Part shown: one piece after another, positions 19,695-28,351 of the stretch | Numbering within the stretch: the stretch's first letter is position 1 | Layout of the letters: every line of letters begins with the position of its first letter | Assembly: GCA_017642855.1 (NCBI GenBank) | Contig: JAEPOO010000001.1 | Span: 2,023,469 to 2,087,468, forward strand | Reading direction: 5' to 3' | DNA length: 64,000 nt | From: Pseudomonadales bacterium | GTDB lineage: Bacteria; Pseudomonadota; Gammaproteobacteria; Pseudomonadales; Azotimanducaceae | The notes under the pieces: generated by a model | Seen by the model: the letters and a program-made list of their open reading frames with translations, nothing else | What the model was told of the DNA's origin: nothing | Database searches by the model: none | Translations under genes and position numbers: made by a program

Positions 19695-21481
19695 AGCAAT
19701 TCAAGCTCCAGCTCACGTTTCCAGGAACCGTCATCCAGCAGTTTCATCACAATCTGGCGAACCCAGGTTCTGGACCAGTGTTCGTTACCCGAGGTGATCC
19801 AGGATGCCATGGGTAACGTGAATCCTGTTTTCGATCGCGCGGTGACCTCCCTGGGTAAACCAATCCCTGCTCTCAACAGGTTCTCTGCTTTCCCGCCTTT
19901 CAGATCTATTCCGGGGGCTGCCCGTTGAATCAGCGGTGGGTAGGCGAACGGGACACGAATCTCAACACCTTGAGACATGCCAGCCCAATCTGCATCACGA
20001 AGTAACTGACTGCGCAGGTAACATTGAGTTTCAAGAGAGGCAACCTCTGATTCAACCGAGCTAAACCCTACCGTCTTTGAAGCCATCAGACCTAGAGGAT
20101 CAAGACGGGCCATACCCTCACGAACAAGCTCCATCGGCAGGAACTCTTTCAGCTCATGAGGCATAAAGATCCCGCGTCGAACCATGTAAGCACCCGCGGT
20201 TGTGTCGGCGTAGCGCAGCAAACTGGGTGCCTTTTCCAGACCGGCGGGAAGATATCCTGACAGGTTCTCAGCAATGCGGCCAAGCATCGGAATGTGTGCA
20301 AGCAATCCAAACTGGTACTTCCACCGAGGAACATCACGAAATGCCGGGTAACCACCCAGAAGTTCATCGCCACCGATACCGGATAGTGCAACCTTAAATC
20401 CATGGTCCGCTGCGATCCGTGAAATCATCCACGTGTTCAAGCCATCACAGGTTGGCATATCCATCGCCGCAATCATGGCAGGCAGATGATTGAGGAAGTC
20501 CGCCTTGCTCCAGGTCACCGGGACATGACGCACACCCGATTGCTCAGCAATTTTTCCGGCGATGACAGCTTCATCAACAAGGGAGTTCTCGTATTCTTCG
20601 AATCTGAGCGTCAGCGCGGTGAGTTGTTCCGTTCGATTCAACTGTTTAACTGCCCAAAGCAACGCCGCCGAGTCGAGACCACTGGACAGAAAAAGAGACA
20701 CCGGCACATCGGAAACGAGATGATCTCGCACAGAATTTAGTAATGCCTCACGCAAGTTTTCGGATGCGGCGATATCTCTGGCATCCAGTCTGCGCAAGTC
20801 ACTGGAGATGTCGGCGAACTCAACCGGCTCAGATGCCCCCAGTGAACCAACAGTGATGTAGGTTCCGGGAGGTAACGATCGTACTTCGCGATAAGACGTA
20901 AAGGGTTCCGGAACATGTCCGAAAATACTGAACCCAACAAGACCCGCAGGATCAAGCGTCAACTCAATCCCCGTAGACTCGAGCGCTCTGACTTCCGACG
21001 AAGCTGCAAATGCCCAACCGTTATCAAGATAGTACAGGGGTTTTACGCCGTATCCGTCTCGTGCTGCGATTAGCTGATCCCGCCGAGCATCCCAGATTAA
21101 AAGTGAGAACATGCCGTCGAGCATGGGCAGCATATCCACGCCGAACAAAAGGTATAGTCGCAACACAACCTCGGTATCTGTCTCAGATTGCAGGGAACTG
21201 CTCTCCAGATACCGGTCACGTAATGATTCGTAGTTGTATATTTCTCCGTTGAAGCTGATGACTACCTGATCGTCAATCGTCATCGGTTGTCTGCCACGCT
21301 CATCGGGTCCGATAATCGAAAGGCGGGTATGGACAAGTCCGATTCTCGAATCATCAGAAACCCAGACATCCTGACTGTCTGGTCCACGATGTCTCAATTC
21401 CTCACGAAGCACACCCAGCGCCGGGATATCAACGGCGGGAGATGCGTAGTGATAGTTATATAAAGTAGCGACACCGCACAT
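19691..21481 (-). CDS. asnB: Asparagine synthase (glutamine-hydrolysing) family amidotransferase
   Basis: A 596-residue glutamine-dependent amidotransferase. The mature N-terminus carries the nucleophile Cys2 (MCGVATLYNY), with RHRGPDSQD (about 30-38), HTRLSIIG and FNGEIYNYE of the glutaminase domain; the synthetase domain has the P-loop LFLSSGLDSAALLW and ALSGIGGDELLGGYPAF. In O-antigen and capsule clusters such proteins (WbpS-like) amidate uronic acids; in this cluster, with UDP-uronate enzymes present, that is likely. Housekeeping asparagine synthesis cannot be excluded. It starts 2 bases after the upstream transferase. Confidence 0.9.
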   Translation of the reverse strand: MCGVATLYNYHYASPAVDIPALGVLREELRHRGPDSQDVWVSDDSRIGLVHTRLSIIGPDERGRQPMTIDDQVVISFNGEIYNYESLRDRYLESSSLQSETDTEVVLRLYLLFGVDMLPMLDGMFSLLIWDARRDQLIAARDGYGVKPLYYLDNGWAFAASSEVRALESTGIELTLDPAGLVGFSIFGHVPEPFTSYREVRSLPPGTYITVGSLGASEPVEFADISSDLRRLDARDIAASENLREALLNSVRDHLVSDVPVSLFLSSGLDSAALLWAVKQLNRTEQLTALTLRFEEYENSLVDEAVIAGKIAEQSGVRHVPVTWSKADFLNHLPAMIAAMDMPTCDGLNTWMISRIAADHGFKVALSGIGGDELLGGYPAFRDVPRWKYQFGLLAHIPMLGRIAENLSGYLPAGLEKAPSLLRYADTTAGAYMVRRGIFMPHELKEFLPMELVREGMARLDPLGLMASKTVGFSSVESEVASLETQCYLRSQLLRDADWAGMSQGVEIRVPFAYPPLIQRAAPGIDLKGGKAENLLRAGIGLPREVTARSKTGFTLPMASWITSGNEHWSRTWVRQIVMKLLDDGSWKRELELELL

Positions 21482-21483
21482 GC

Positions 21484-22554
21484 TCAGGTTGCCCGCTCAA
21501 GATGAGATAGAAGACGACGAACATGTCGTTTAAACCTGTCCACGCCGAACACCTCATCCACCTGTTGTGCAAGATCCTTAGAAGGGTTGGTATTCAGGGA
21601 GCTCAAAATATCTTCAACCAATGACTCGTGTGTCGTGAGTAAACCCAAACTACCATCCTGACACGCATCGTCACTTCCACTGCCTCGAAGTGCGATAACC
21701 GGGGTACCTGCTGCCATCGATTCAAGAAAAACAATGCCAAAACCCTCTAAGGTGCTGGGCATCACGAAGACATCCGCTAACGACAGGTAGGCATTGATGC
21801 AGTCCTGGGCAACATAGCCTGCAAACTCAACAAACTCGGATACACCTTTGTCTTCCGCGAGGCGTTTAAGTCGGTGAACGTCTTCACCGGTTCCAACGAC
21901 AAGATAGACAAGGTCTCGGTTCTTTCGAATCAACTCCGGAAGCGCTTCAATAACAAGATCATGTCCTTTATATGCCTCCCGGGGATCAAGTCGACCGACT
22001 GTCAGTAGAATCTTTTTGCCTTGATACCTGGATTTAAGGTCTTCAGCTAGATCATTGCGTGTCAAAGGTCGAAGCGCCACATCAAAGGTATTAGGCAATA
22101 CCTTCACCCGTTCCGGTTCCAACCTGGACCATTCGATAAATCGGCGTCGTGTGTATCGGCTCACGGACGTCACCAGATCCACTTTTCCAACATTGTGAAA
22201 CGTGATGGCTCCCGGACTTTCAAACGCATCAATACCGTGAATCTGTAACCAAACCCTGGCTTTCGCGAACAGATTCGCCAGGGAAACGAGCCATACAAAG
22301 TTGATATGTCCGCACAGGATCACATCAGGTCTGAAACTGATCACATTACGGAATGCGGCGACTGCGAACGTGATTCGCGAATGAGACACTTCATAAGGGA
22401 CAACGCTTTCTACACCCTCAACACCATGGATCTGTTGAACATAGAGGCTCACACCTTCAATCTCGCTGAGCGCCGAGACAAGGTCGCGATTGTATTGAGC
22501 TATGCCACCTGAGCAACCATACCCGTCAGAAAGTAATCCAAGAACCTTCACCAC
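21484..22554 (-). CDS. Family 4 glycosyltransferase, first gene of the long minus-strand unit
   Basis: A 356-residue GT-B transferase with the glycine-rich loop GYGCSGGIAQYNRDL near 11-25, LTVGRLDPREAYKGHDLV near 184-201 and EX7E at Glu270 and Glu278. The start codon is GTG at 22552-22554 (a second GTG follows immediately); there is no ATG nearby and no strong ribosome binding site. Eleven genes from here to 7540 run without gaps larger than 2 bases, so a promoter in the 90-base divergent gap upstream (22555-22643) should drive them all. Confidence 0.9.
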   Translation of the reverse strand: MVKVLGLLSDGYGCSGGIAQYNRDLVSALSEIEGVSLYVQQIHGVEGVESVVPYEVSHSRITFAVAAFRNVISFRPDVILCGHINFVWLVSLANLFAKARVWLQIHGIDAFESPGAITFHNVGKVDLVTSVSRYTRRRFIEWSRLEPERVKVLPNTFDVALRPLTRNDLAEDLKSRYQGKKILLTVGRLDPREAYKGHDLVIEALPELIRKNRDLVYLVVGTGEDVHRLKRLAEDKGVSEFVEFAGYVAQDCINAYLSLADVFVMPSTLEGFGIVFLESMAAGTPVIALRGSGSDDACQDGSLGLLTTHESLVEDILSSLNTNPSKDLAQQVDEVFGVDRFKRHVRRLLSHLERAT

Positions 22555-22609
22555 GTGCGACCGAGTTATCGTGATTGTTTGAATATTTTAGCAGTGATGT
22601 CATTCAATC

Positions 22610-22615
22610 TATAAT
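22610..22615 (+). promoter_or_regulatory. Candidate -10 box for the glycosyltransferase at 22644
   Basis: A perfect TATAAT lies 28 bases before the ATG at 22644. The expected -35 position holds only a weak TTTAGC (22587-22592, 17-base spacer). If used, the transcript would begin near 22622, inside any longer reading of the gene, which supports the ATG at 22644 as the true start. It would share the short divergent gap with the promoter of the long minus-strand unit. Confidence 0.45.
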
Positions 22616-22643
22616 CCCGGTAACCCATTCCAGCTACCTTTTC

Positions 22644-23822
22644 ATGAAAATCATCGTTGTCTCCGGAGTCGCGTTATGTACGAACCCTCGCGTCGTGAAA
22701 GAAGCAGACGCACTGGCAGCACTGGGCCACGAGGTCACCGTAGTTGCTGCGCTGACCGACCCAAGCAGACAAGAAGACGAACGACGCACTACCCAGGGTA
22801 AAACCTGGCAACCACTTTATCTCTTCGATATCACGAACAAAGGACTCCGCAACAGGCTCTACTGGCTCGCAATAAGAATTCGAAGAAGACTGGGTATTGA
22901 GCTGGGCAGACGATTGGGCATTCGAAATCATTGGGAACTTGGCTATTTTGTTCCCGAATTGAACAGCTATTGCGCCACTGAAAAAGCGGATCTCTTCTCT
23001 CTGCATAACGAAGGTGGACTATGGGTCGGTACAAGATTGCTAAGAGACAAACGGAACATCAGCATCGATTTTGAGGATTGGTACAGCGAAAATCAGGCAA
23101 TGCATCCAGATGAATATTTGAAGAGTATGGAACGGATGGTGCTGACTCATTGTGCGTTCTCGACTACCACTTCCAAAGCCCTGGCCGTCGCCCTCAGCAC
23201 GGAATTTAACTGTCCAGCCCCAGTTGTAATTTACAATACATTTCCCGTGATTGATTCACGCCCTGGCCACATTGTTTCCGGCCGCCTAAGCGTATGCTGG
23301 TTCTCCCAGACCATAGGTCCAGGCAGGGGCCTGGAACGGCTCATCAACACCATTGAAAATATGGATGGAAACATTGAGTTGCACTTGATTGGAAAGCCCA
23401 GCTCAGCGTCTTACTTGGAAGCACTCATGGGTGACAAGGCCTATATCCAACAACATAATCTGGTCGCGCCTGATCATTTGGGCAGGCTGCTTCAATCATT
23501 CGACGTAGGATTCGCTGGAGAGCTGACGACGCCCCCCAGTAGGGACCTAACAATTGCGAACAAGGTTTTTCAGTATCTGGCATCAGGGCTACCGGTCATT
23601 GCCTCGAACACTAGTGGTCAACGAGAGATCGCAGAAGAGCTCACTGATTGCATAAGGATATTTCACGATGATAAAGGTCTTCGCGATAGCCTTGCTTACT
23701 GGCGGAACCCAGAACACCTTGAATTTGGGCAAGAAGCTGCACATGACGCAGCAACACATCGCTACAATTCACACGAGTCCTATCGAGTGCTTGAAAACCT
23801 ATTGGATACACTGAGGTTGTAG
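22644..23822 (+). CDS. Glycosyltransferase, GT-B fold
   Basis: A 392-residue protein with the outline of a GT4-like transferase: MKIIVVSGVALCTNPRVVKEA at the N-terminus, HNEGGLWVG near residue 120, and a C-terminal half with CWFSQTIGPGRGLERLI and NKVFQYLASGLPVIAS. The EX7E region is divergent (KVFQYLASG type), as in several capsule transferases. The start is ATG 22644 rather than the upstream in-frame ATG, because a TATAAT promoter element lies between them and the family N-terminus begins there. It is transcribed away from the long minus-strand unit. Substrate unknown. Confidence 0.82.
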   Translation: MKIIVVSGVALCTNPRVVKEADALAALGHEVTVVAALTDPSRQEDERRTTQGKTWQPLYLFDITNKGLRNRLYWLAIRIRRRLGIELGRRLGIRNHWELGYFVPELNSYCATEKADLFSLHNEGGLWVGTRLLRDKRNISIDFEDWYSENQAMHPDEYLKSMERMVLTHCAFSTTTSKALAVALSTEFNCPAPVVIYNTFPVIDSRPGHIVSGRLSVCWFSQTIGPGRGLERLINTIENMDGNIELHLIGKPSSASYLEALMGDKAYIQQHNLVAPDHLGRLLQSFDVGFAGELTTPPSRDLTIANKVFQYLASGLPVIASNTSGQREIAEELTDCIRIFHDDKGLRDSLAYWRNPEHLEFGQEAAHDAATHRYNSHESYRVLENLLDTLRL

Positions 23823-23840
23823 GCGATCAGCAAACAGAAT

Positions 23841-23866
23841 CGTCTGGAAAATAGATATTCCAGGCG
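23841..23866. terminator. Hairpin between convergent genes
   Basis: CGTCTGGAA and TTCCAGGCG pair over 9 bases (one G-U) around an 8-base AT loop, in the 47-base gap between the convergent glycosyltransferase and UXS genes. There is no long T tract on either side, so it may be a weak bidirectional terminator or only an mRNA 3'-end stabiliser. Confidence 0.45.
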
Positions 23867-23869
23867 CAA

Positions 23870-24826
23870 TCAGGAATCCTGGGGTAATTTATCGAAATAG
23901 TTAATCGTCTCTTGCAGACCTTCCTGTAGATCGACAGATGGCCCCCAGTTCATAACCTGCTGCGCCAAACTGATATCAGGTTTCCTTTGCACGGGATCAT
24001 CCTGAGGGAGGGATTCGTACACCAGTTCTGAATTGGAGTTCGTCAGCTCAAGTACAAGCTCGGCGAGCTCAAGCATGGAAAATTCTCCCGGGTTACCGAC
24101 GTTTACGGGACCCGTTACTTCAGCAGGTGTGTCCATCAATCTCACCAGTGCATCCACCAGATCGTCGACATAACAAAAAGACCGCGTTTGCGTGCCATCC
24201 CCATAGATCGTTATGGGGTCTCCACTGAGGGCCTGATTGATGAAATTGGATACCACCCGACCGTCATTCGGGTGCATCCGAGGACCATAGGTATTGAAAA
24301 TCCTTGCAACTTTGATCTGGAGCTTATGCTGTCGGTGATAATCAAAAAAAAGTGTTTCCGCACAACGCTTACCTTCGTCGTAGCAGGCTCTGAGCCCAAT
24401 TGGATTGACACTCCCCCAATAGTCTTCTGTCTGGGGATGAACTTCGGGATCACCGTATACCTCACTGGTTGAGGCCTGCAAAATTCGCGCACCGACCCGT
24501 TTCGCCAAACCAAGCATGTTGATGGCACCATGAACGCTCGTCTTTGTCGTCTGAACGGGATCGTGTTGGTAGTGAAACGGTGAAGCAGGACAGGCGAGGT
24601 TGTAGATTTCGTCGACTTCAACATACAACGGAAAGCAAACGTCATGACGCAACAACTCAAAATGAGGATGATCAAACAGATGCTCGATGTTGCTTTTCGA
24701 CCCGGTAAAGTAGTTGTCCACACACAATACCTCGTTCCCATCGCCAAGTAGTCGTTCACATAGGTGCGATCCAAGAAAACCAGCGCCACCGGTAACAAGG
24801 ACCCTCTTTCTGAAGTGGTAAGTCAT
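23870..24826 (-). CDS. UDP-glucuronate decarboxylase (UDP-xylose synthase)
   Basis: A 318-residue extended SDR enzyme converting UDP-glucuronate to UDP-xylose. It has [15 protein letters not shown] at the N-terminus, [14 protein letters not shown] (about 78-91), the catalytic YDEGKR, and the signature [19 protein letters not shown] found throughout UXS enzymes. The window also supplies its substrate (Ugd at 2367). UDP-xylose would be a donor for one of the transferases here. It is divergent from the flippase gene with a 41-base gap. The 4-keto-forming bacterial variants are less likely given the UXS signature. Confidence 0.93.
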   Translation of the reverse strand: MTYHFRKRVLVTGGAGFLGSHLCERLLGDGNEVLCVDNYFTGSKSNIEHLFDHPHFELLRHDVCFPLYVEVDEIYNLACPASPFHYQHDPVQTTKTSVHGAINMLGLAKRVGARILQASTSEVYGDPEVHPQTEDYWGSVNPIGLRACYDEGKRCAETLFFDYHRQHKLQIKVARIFNTYGPRMHPNDGRVVSNFINQALSGDPITIYGDGTQTRSFCYVDDLVDALVRLMDTPAEVTGPVNVGNPGEFSMLELAELVLELTNSNSELVYESLPQDDPVQRKPDISLAQQVMNWGPSVDLQEGLQETINYFDKLPQDS

Positions 24827-24867
24827 GGTTGTTTTTCCTGCATCAATTATCGGTTAGTCTGAAGTAT

Positions 24868-26349
24868 ATGACGGAATCTGAAAAGGTCTCACTTGGGGAT
24901 GCGGCGAGAGGCTCCGTACTCTGGACTGCAGGCTTCCACTTCACACGAGACATCGTCCAATTCGGAACCATGCTGATACTCGTACGCATTCTTTCGATTG
25001 AGGAGTACGGCGTCATGGCACTGGCCCAAAGCGTCGTCGCCGTGATATCGATCATGAGTTTCACGGGCTTCATTTCTCAGGCACTTCAGGTTCGCGACCC
25101 GCATTCTATTGATTGGCAGTCACACTTCTACGCCGGTGTCTGTATCAATTCGATCGCCGTGATCATCACACTCATCATCGCATTGGGACTAAGTTACACA
25201 GAAACCTATAGGAACGCCGCTCTACCCCTTGCGGTATTAACGCTGGTCTTCATCATCGACATACCCGCATCCATCCGCCAGAAAATGACTCAGGTAAATC
25301 ATGATTGGATAAGGTACAGATCGCTTCTATTGATTGGAACATTGCTGGGAAGTGGGACAGCTCTGGCTATCGCTTTTTCAGGTGGTGGTGTCTGGGCTTT
25401 GGTAGCCGGTCCAATACTATTCGGCGTGCCTGCCGTGATCGATTTGTTTTTCATTGCGAAATGGCGGGCTAGCTGGTCCATCGATTTTCAGGCGTATAAA
25501 GAAGTCATCAGGTTCGGTGCCCTGCGTTCAGCTGCTGGTCTTTCTGGAAGAGGTAGAAATTTTCTGGAGAACTCCTGGATTACAAACCAATACGGATTTG
25601 AACTTCTGGGGCTATTGAATCGTGCACAGGGTCTGGTGAACCTGACCTCAACACGTATCGTCAGTATGATTACCGAGTCCGTCTACCCAGTCATTACGAG
25701 GGCACAACCAGGCTCGGAACAATTCAAAAGGTACGCTGCTCTGATACTCCGTACTCTGACCTGGACAATCGTTCCTCTTTCGTTCCTCATTACTTTCCTC
25801 GGCTATTTGTTGGTTATGACCCTGTATGGAGACAAATGGATGAAAGCCGTGGAACTGTTACTCCCGGCCACGCTGGCCATGTCCATCTGGGCTATCGTGA
25901 GCACCTTCTACGTCATATTGCTAGCTAACGATCAGGTTAAGAGTTCGACGATATTGGACGTTACCTCGAACCTTCTAATTGTTGGTCTTGTCATCTTCTT
26001 CGTTCCACTCGGCGTGCAAACGTATCTGTGGTCTCTTTTCCTGTTCGGTGCTGTCTGGTTGATCTTTGTTGTCGTGCGCTGTTCACGTCTGGGGGCAGTG
26101 TCGCTGCCTGGAAGCGCTTCGGCTATTTTTCCTGCGCTGGTTGCCGCCGCATTCGGGGCGACTCCTGTCATGTATATGCTGTCCCCCTACGACCCTGTCG
26201 CCGCTATCACCGGCGCGCTGACTTTCACAATCCTCTATTTTGCATCACTGAGATTACTGTTCAGCGATCAACTAAAGGAACTGTTGAACATTCTGCCTTT
26301 CTCAGATGTTCTTCTGAGGATTGCATTTCTTAGCTCCAAACCTACCTAA
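24868..26349 (+). CDS. MOP-family polysaccharide flippase (Wzx type)
   Basis: A 493-residue protein with about 14 membrane segments and the N-terminal pattern of lipopolysaccharide exporters of the MOP superfamily (LGDAARGSVLWTAG, then LVRILSIEEYGVMALAQSV). It would move undecaprenyl-linked repeat units across the inner membrane for the polymerase. The start at ATG 24868 gives MTESEKVSLG; the upstream TTG at 24829 reads into the divergent gap and is unlikely. Its 3' end overlaps the convergent FkbM gene by 4 bases. Wzx versus the related PST/WzxC branch is not decided. Confidence 0.88.
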   Translation: MTESEKVSLGDAARGSVLWTAGFHFTRDIVQFGTMLILVRILSIEEYGVMALAQSVVAVISIMSFTGFISQALQVRDPHSIDWQSHFYAGVCINSIAVIITLIIALGLSYTETYRNAALPLAVLTLVFIIDIPASIRQKMTQVNHDWIRYRSLLLIGTLLGSGTALAIAFSGGGVWALVAGPILFGVPAVIDLFFIAKWRASWSIDFQAYKEVIRFGALRSAAGLSGRGRNFLENSWITNQYGFELLGLLNRAQGLVNLTSTRIVSMITESVYPVITRAQPGSEQFKRYAALILRTLTWTIVPLSFLITFLGYLLVMTLYGDKWMKAVELLLPATLAMSIWAIVSTFYVILLANDQVKSSTILDVTSNLLIVGLVIFFVPLGVQTYLWSLFLFGAVWLIFVVVRCSRLGAVSLPGSASAIFPALVAAAFGATPVMYMLSPYDPVAAITGALTFTILYFASLRLLFSDQLKELLNILPFSDVLLRIAFLSSKPT

Positions 26350-27122
26350 GCTGGAGACCGCACAAACCAATCATCCCAGCGAGATAGAGCCGGGAACTTC
26401 CTCTCGTATCCATTCGCCTCAAGCAGTTCAACGATATCTGTTCGGATAGCGAGGAAGTTGTGTTCACAACTGATGACCTGAATGAAATACTCGTCAAAAT
26501 CGAACTCAGAAAGTATGTCGTACTCACTTCCTTCAGTATCAAGAGAAAGATAGTCAATAAACTTTGGCGCACTATGTTCCCGCAGGAGATCTTTCAACGT
26601 CACCGTCTCAACTGGATAGGAGTGTCCGCCACGACGAATTTGTCCACGCGCGTCAGAATCTATATACGCGTCAAGTGTGGAGAGCTCACCACACTCGGTA
26701 AAAGATACCTCTTCACCAGAACGTTTCCAGACGCAGCGAGTGTCTATGCTACATTCGCGATTCATCTGGAGTGGCTCGTGCCATTGCCTGGCCGGTTCAG
26801 CAACCAATCCTGTCCAGCCGTAGTCCTTTTCCAGCAAGTAAGTGTTGCTCAGCGCAATGCCATCGGTCGCACCGAACTCAACAAAATACCCGTCTTTCTT
26901 GAACCCGGTCTCCAGCAACACAAAAAGATCCTGACCGAGTTGCGATTTGCTACGTTCCTTCAGGCTCAATAGGTGCTGGAGATCAGCGGACTTCAACTCC
27001 CATATGGTCTCAACATCCAGCTGAAATTGTTCAAGCATTACCGCTTTTTCTCTGCCCATGAGCACGTATGGGGTATGGCTTAAGAACCATCTGACAGTGT
27101 TCGCCAACCACTCTCTTAACAT
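26346..27122 (-). CDS. FkbM-type methyltransferase
   Basis: A 258-residue protein with the FkbM methyltransferase core: SQLGQDLFVLLETGF and GYFVEFGATDG (SAM-binding motif I, around residues 60-86), then a STLDAYID segment and SLDTEGSEYDIL. Such enzymes O-methylate sugars or secondary metabolites. It is preceded by an N-terminal stretch of about 50 residues without clear function. It stands alone on the minus strand between the convergent flippase and a tRNA-Pro gene. Acceptor presumably a polysaccharide sugar (context only). Confidence 0.87.
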   Translation of the reverse strand: MLREWLANTVRWFLSHTPYVLMGREKAVMLEQFQLDVETIWELKSADLQHLLSLKERSKSQLGQDLFVLLETGFKKDGYFVEFGATDGIALSNTYLLEKDYGWTGLVAEPARQWHEPLQMNRECSIDTRCVWKRSGEEVSFTECGELSTLDAYIDSDARGQIRRGGHSYPVETVTLKDLLREHSAPKFIDYLSLDTEGSEYDILSEFDFDEYFIQVISCEHNFLAIRTDIVELLEANGYERKFPALSRWDDWFVRSPA

Positions 27123-27181
27123 CGGATTTACCTCACCAACAGCGCGATTTCGGAGACCCTTTCAATCTAGGTACTTTTCTT

Positions 27182-27187
27182 TAGAAT
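27182..27187 (+). promoter_or_regulatory. Candidate -10 box for tRNA-Pro
   Basis: TAGAAT lies 10 bases before the tRNA 5' end; the expected -35 site holds CTTTCA (27159-27164, 17-base spacer), a poor match. A promoter is needed here because the preceding gene runs the other way. Confidence 0.4.
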
Positions 27188-27196
27188 GTGCCGTTC

Positions 27197-27273
27197 CGGG
27201 GCGTAGCGCAGTCTGGTAGCGCACCACACTGGGGGTGTGGTGGTCGTAGGTTCAAATCCTGCCGTCCCGACCA
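27197..27273 (+). tRNA. tRNA-Pro(GGG)
   Basis: A 77-base tRNA with encoded CCA. The acceptor stem CGGGGCG pairs with CGTCCCG (one G-U), the D arm is GCGC-AGTCTGGTA-GCGC, the anticodon stem CCACA/TGTGG encloses the loop CTGGGGG with anticodon GGG, and the T arm GTAGG-TTCAAAT-CCTGC is regular. It lies inside the polysaccharide locus, directly before the GT10 gene. Confidence 0.97.
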
Positions 27274-27313
27274 ATCTGAAAAACATTTATTCGTCACCCA
27301 AGATGCTGATCTC

Positions 27314-28351
27314 TTGACCGACCTCCCCCCAATTTTCCTAAAGACCACAAACGGACTGCATTTCCAGCGGTTCGTGCATGATGTGCTGGTTGTAAACCAG
27401 GTCACCCAGCACTATGACATAAAGGAAGCCAGGGACGAAAGCCAGGCCGATGTGATTGTGTTTGGTCCCTACGGCACCGACATTCCCCAAACCAATCAGC
27501 AACAAATAAGCGTCGGATATATCTGCGAAAACTACCGCTGGGATGGTCCCGACTGCGACTATCTGTTCACAGTATCTGATCAGCGGCAACCCAACAGTCA
27601 GAGAATCCAATGGCACGGCTTCGATCCCCGCGAACTTGTCCAACCCGTTGACTATGATCTAGATACAATAATTTCACACAAATCCGGGTTCTGTAATTTC
27701 CTATACAGCAATCCCGTCCCGTACAGGGAAAAATTTTTCAAGGAACTCTCGAAGTACAAGCGAATAGACTCACCTGGCGAATCGATGCGTAATATGACAT
27801 CGATTGATGAAGACGCTCCGCCGAATCTGTCCAGATGGGAAGTCAAACGCAGGTTTCTCTCGTCTTATAAATTTACGTTGGCGTTGGAAAACGAAATCTT
27901 CCCAGGCTATCAAACTGAGAAACTGTACGACGCCATGCGGGCTGACTCGATCCCAATATATCTGGGAGACCCCAACGTCTCGCAAATTTTAAACGAAGAC
28001 AGCATGATTACCTGGCAAAGCGAGGAAACTACCTGGTGGCAGGAAAAAATTCGCGACTTTTCACAAACAAGCTGGGCGGAAAGTCAGGGGAGCCAAAGAT
28101 GGACATTCACCAAGAAACAAATGAGGCGAGCTAGAATTCTGACGAGAGACGTCAGACACAGGTGGCTGCTTTCTAATCTGATACGTTCAATCGTTGACAG
28201 AATCGTGGAACTAGATAGAGACGCTGACAAGTACGCCCGCGTTATGGCTGAACCCTGGCTGAGAGGCAACACTGTGATTCCGGAAAGTTACTCAACCGCA
28301 GCCTGGAACCAGATATTTAGTCACGCTTTGGATCTATCAGGTCGAACCTGA
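27314..28351 (+). CDS. Family 10 glycosyltransferase (alpha-1,3/1,4-fucosyltransferase type)
   Basis: About 345 residues of a GT10 enzyme. [12 protein letters not shown] (123-134) and the hallmark acceptor/donor region [19 protein letters not shown] and IPIYLGD (185-219) match bacterial fucosyltransferases, which use GDP-fucose. The reading frame is open back through tRNA-Pro, but a start there is implausible. The first start codon after the tRNA is TTG at 27314; no ATG or good ribosome binding site is visible, so the N-terminus is uncertain. ManC in this window supplies GDP-mannose, the precursor of GDP-fucose, but gmd and fcl are not here. It converges with the GT2 gene, overlapping by 15 bases. 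Confidence 0.85.
   Translation: MTDLPPIFLKTTNGLHFQRFVHDVLVVNQVTQHYDIKEARDESQADVIVFGPYGTDIPQTNQQQISVGYICENYRWDGPDCDYLFTVSDQRQPNSQRIQWHGFDPRELVQPVDYDLDTIISHKSGFCNFLYSNPVPYREKFFKELSKYKRIDSPGESMRNMTSIDEDAPPNLSRWEVKRRFLSSYKFTLALENEIFPGYQTEKLYDAMRADSIPIYLGDPNVSQILNEDSMITWQSEETTWWQEKIRDFSQTSWAESQGSQRWTFTKKQMRRARILTRDVRHRWLLSNLIRSIVDRIVELDRDADKYARVMAEPWLRGNTVIPESYSTAAWNQIFSHALDLSGRT

Noticed and set aside
27188..27313. GT10 start placed before tRNA-Pro
   Set aside because: The first 42 codons would be the tRNA itself; GT10 similarity begins only after it.
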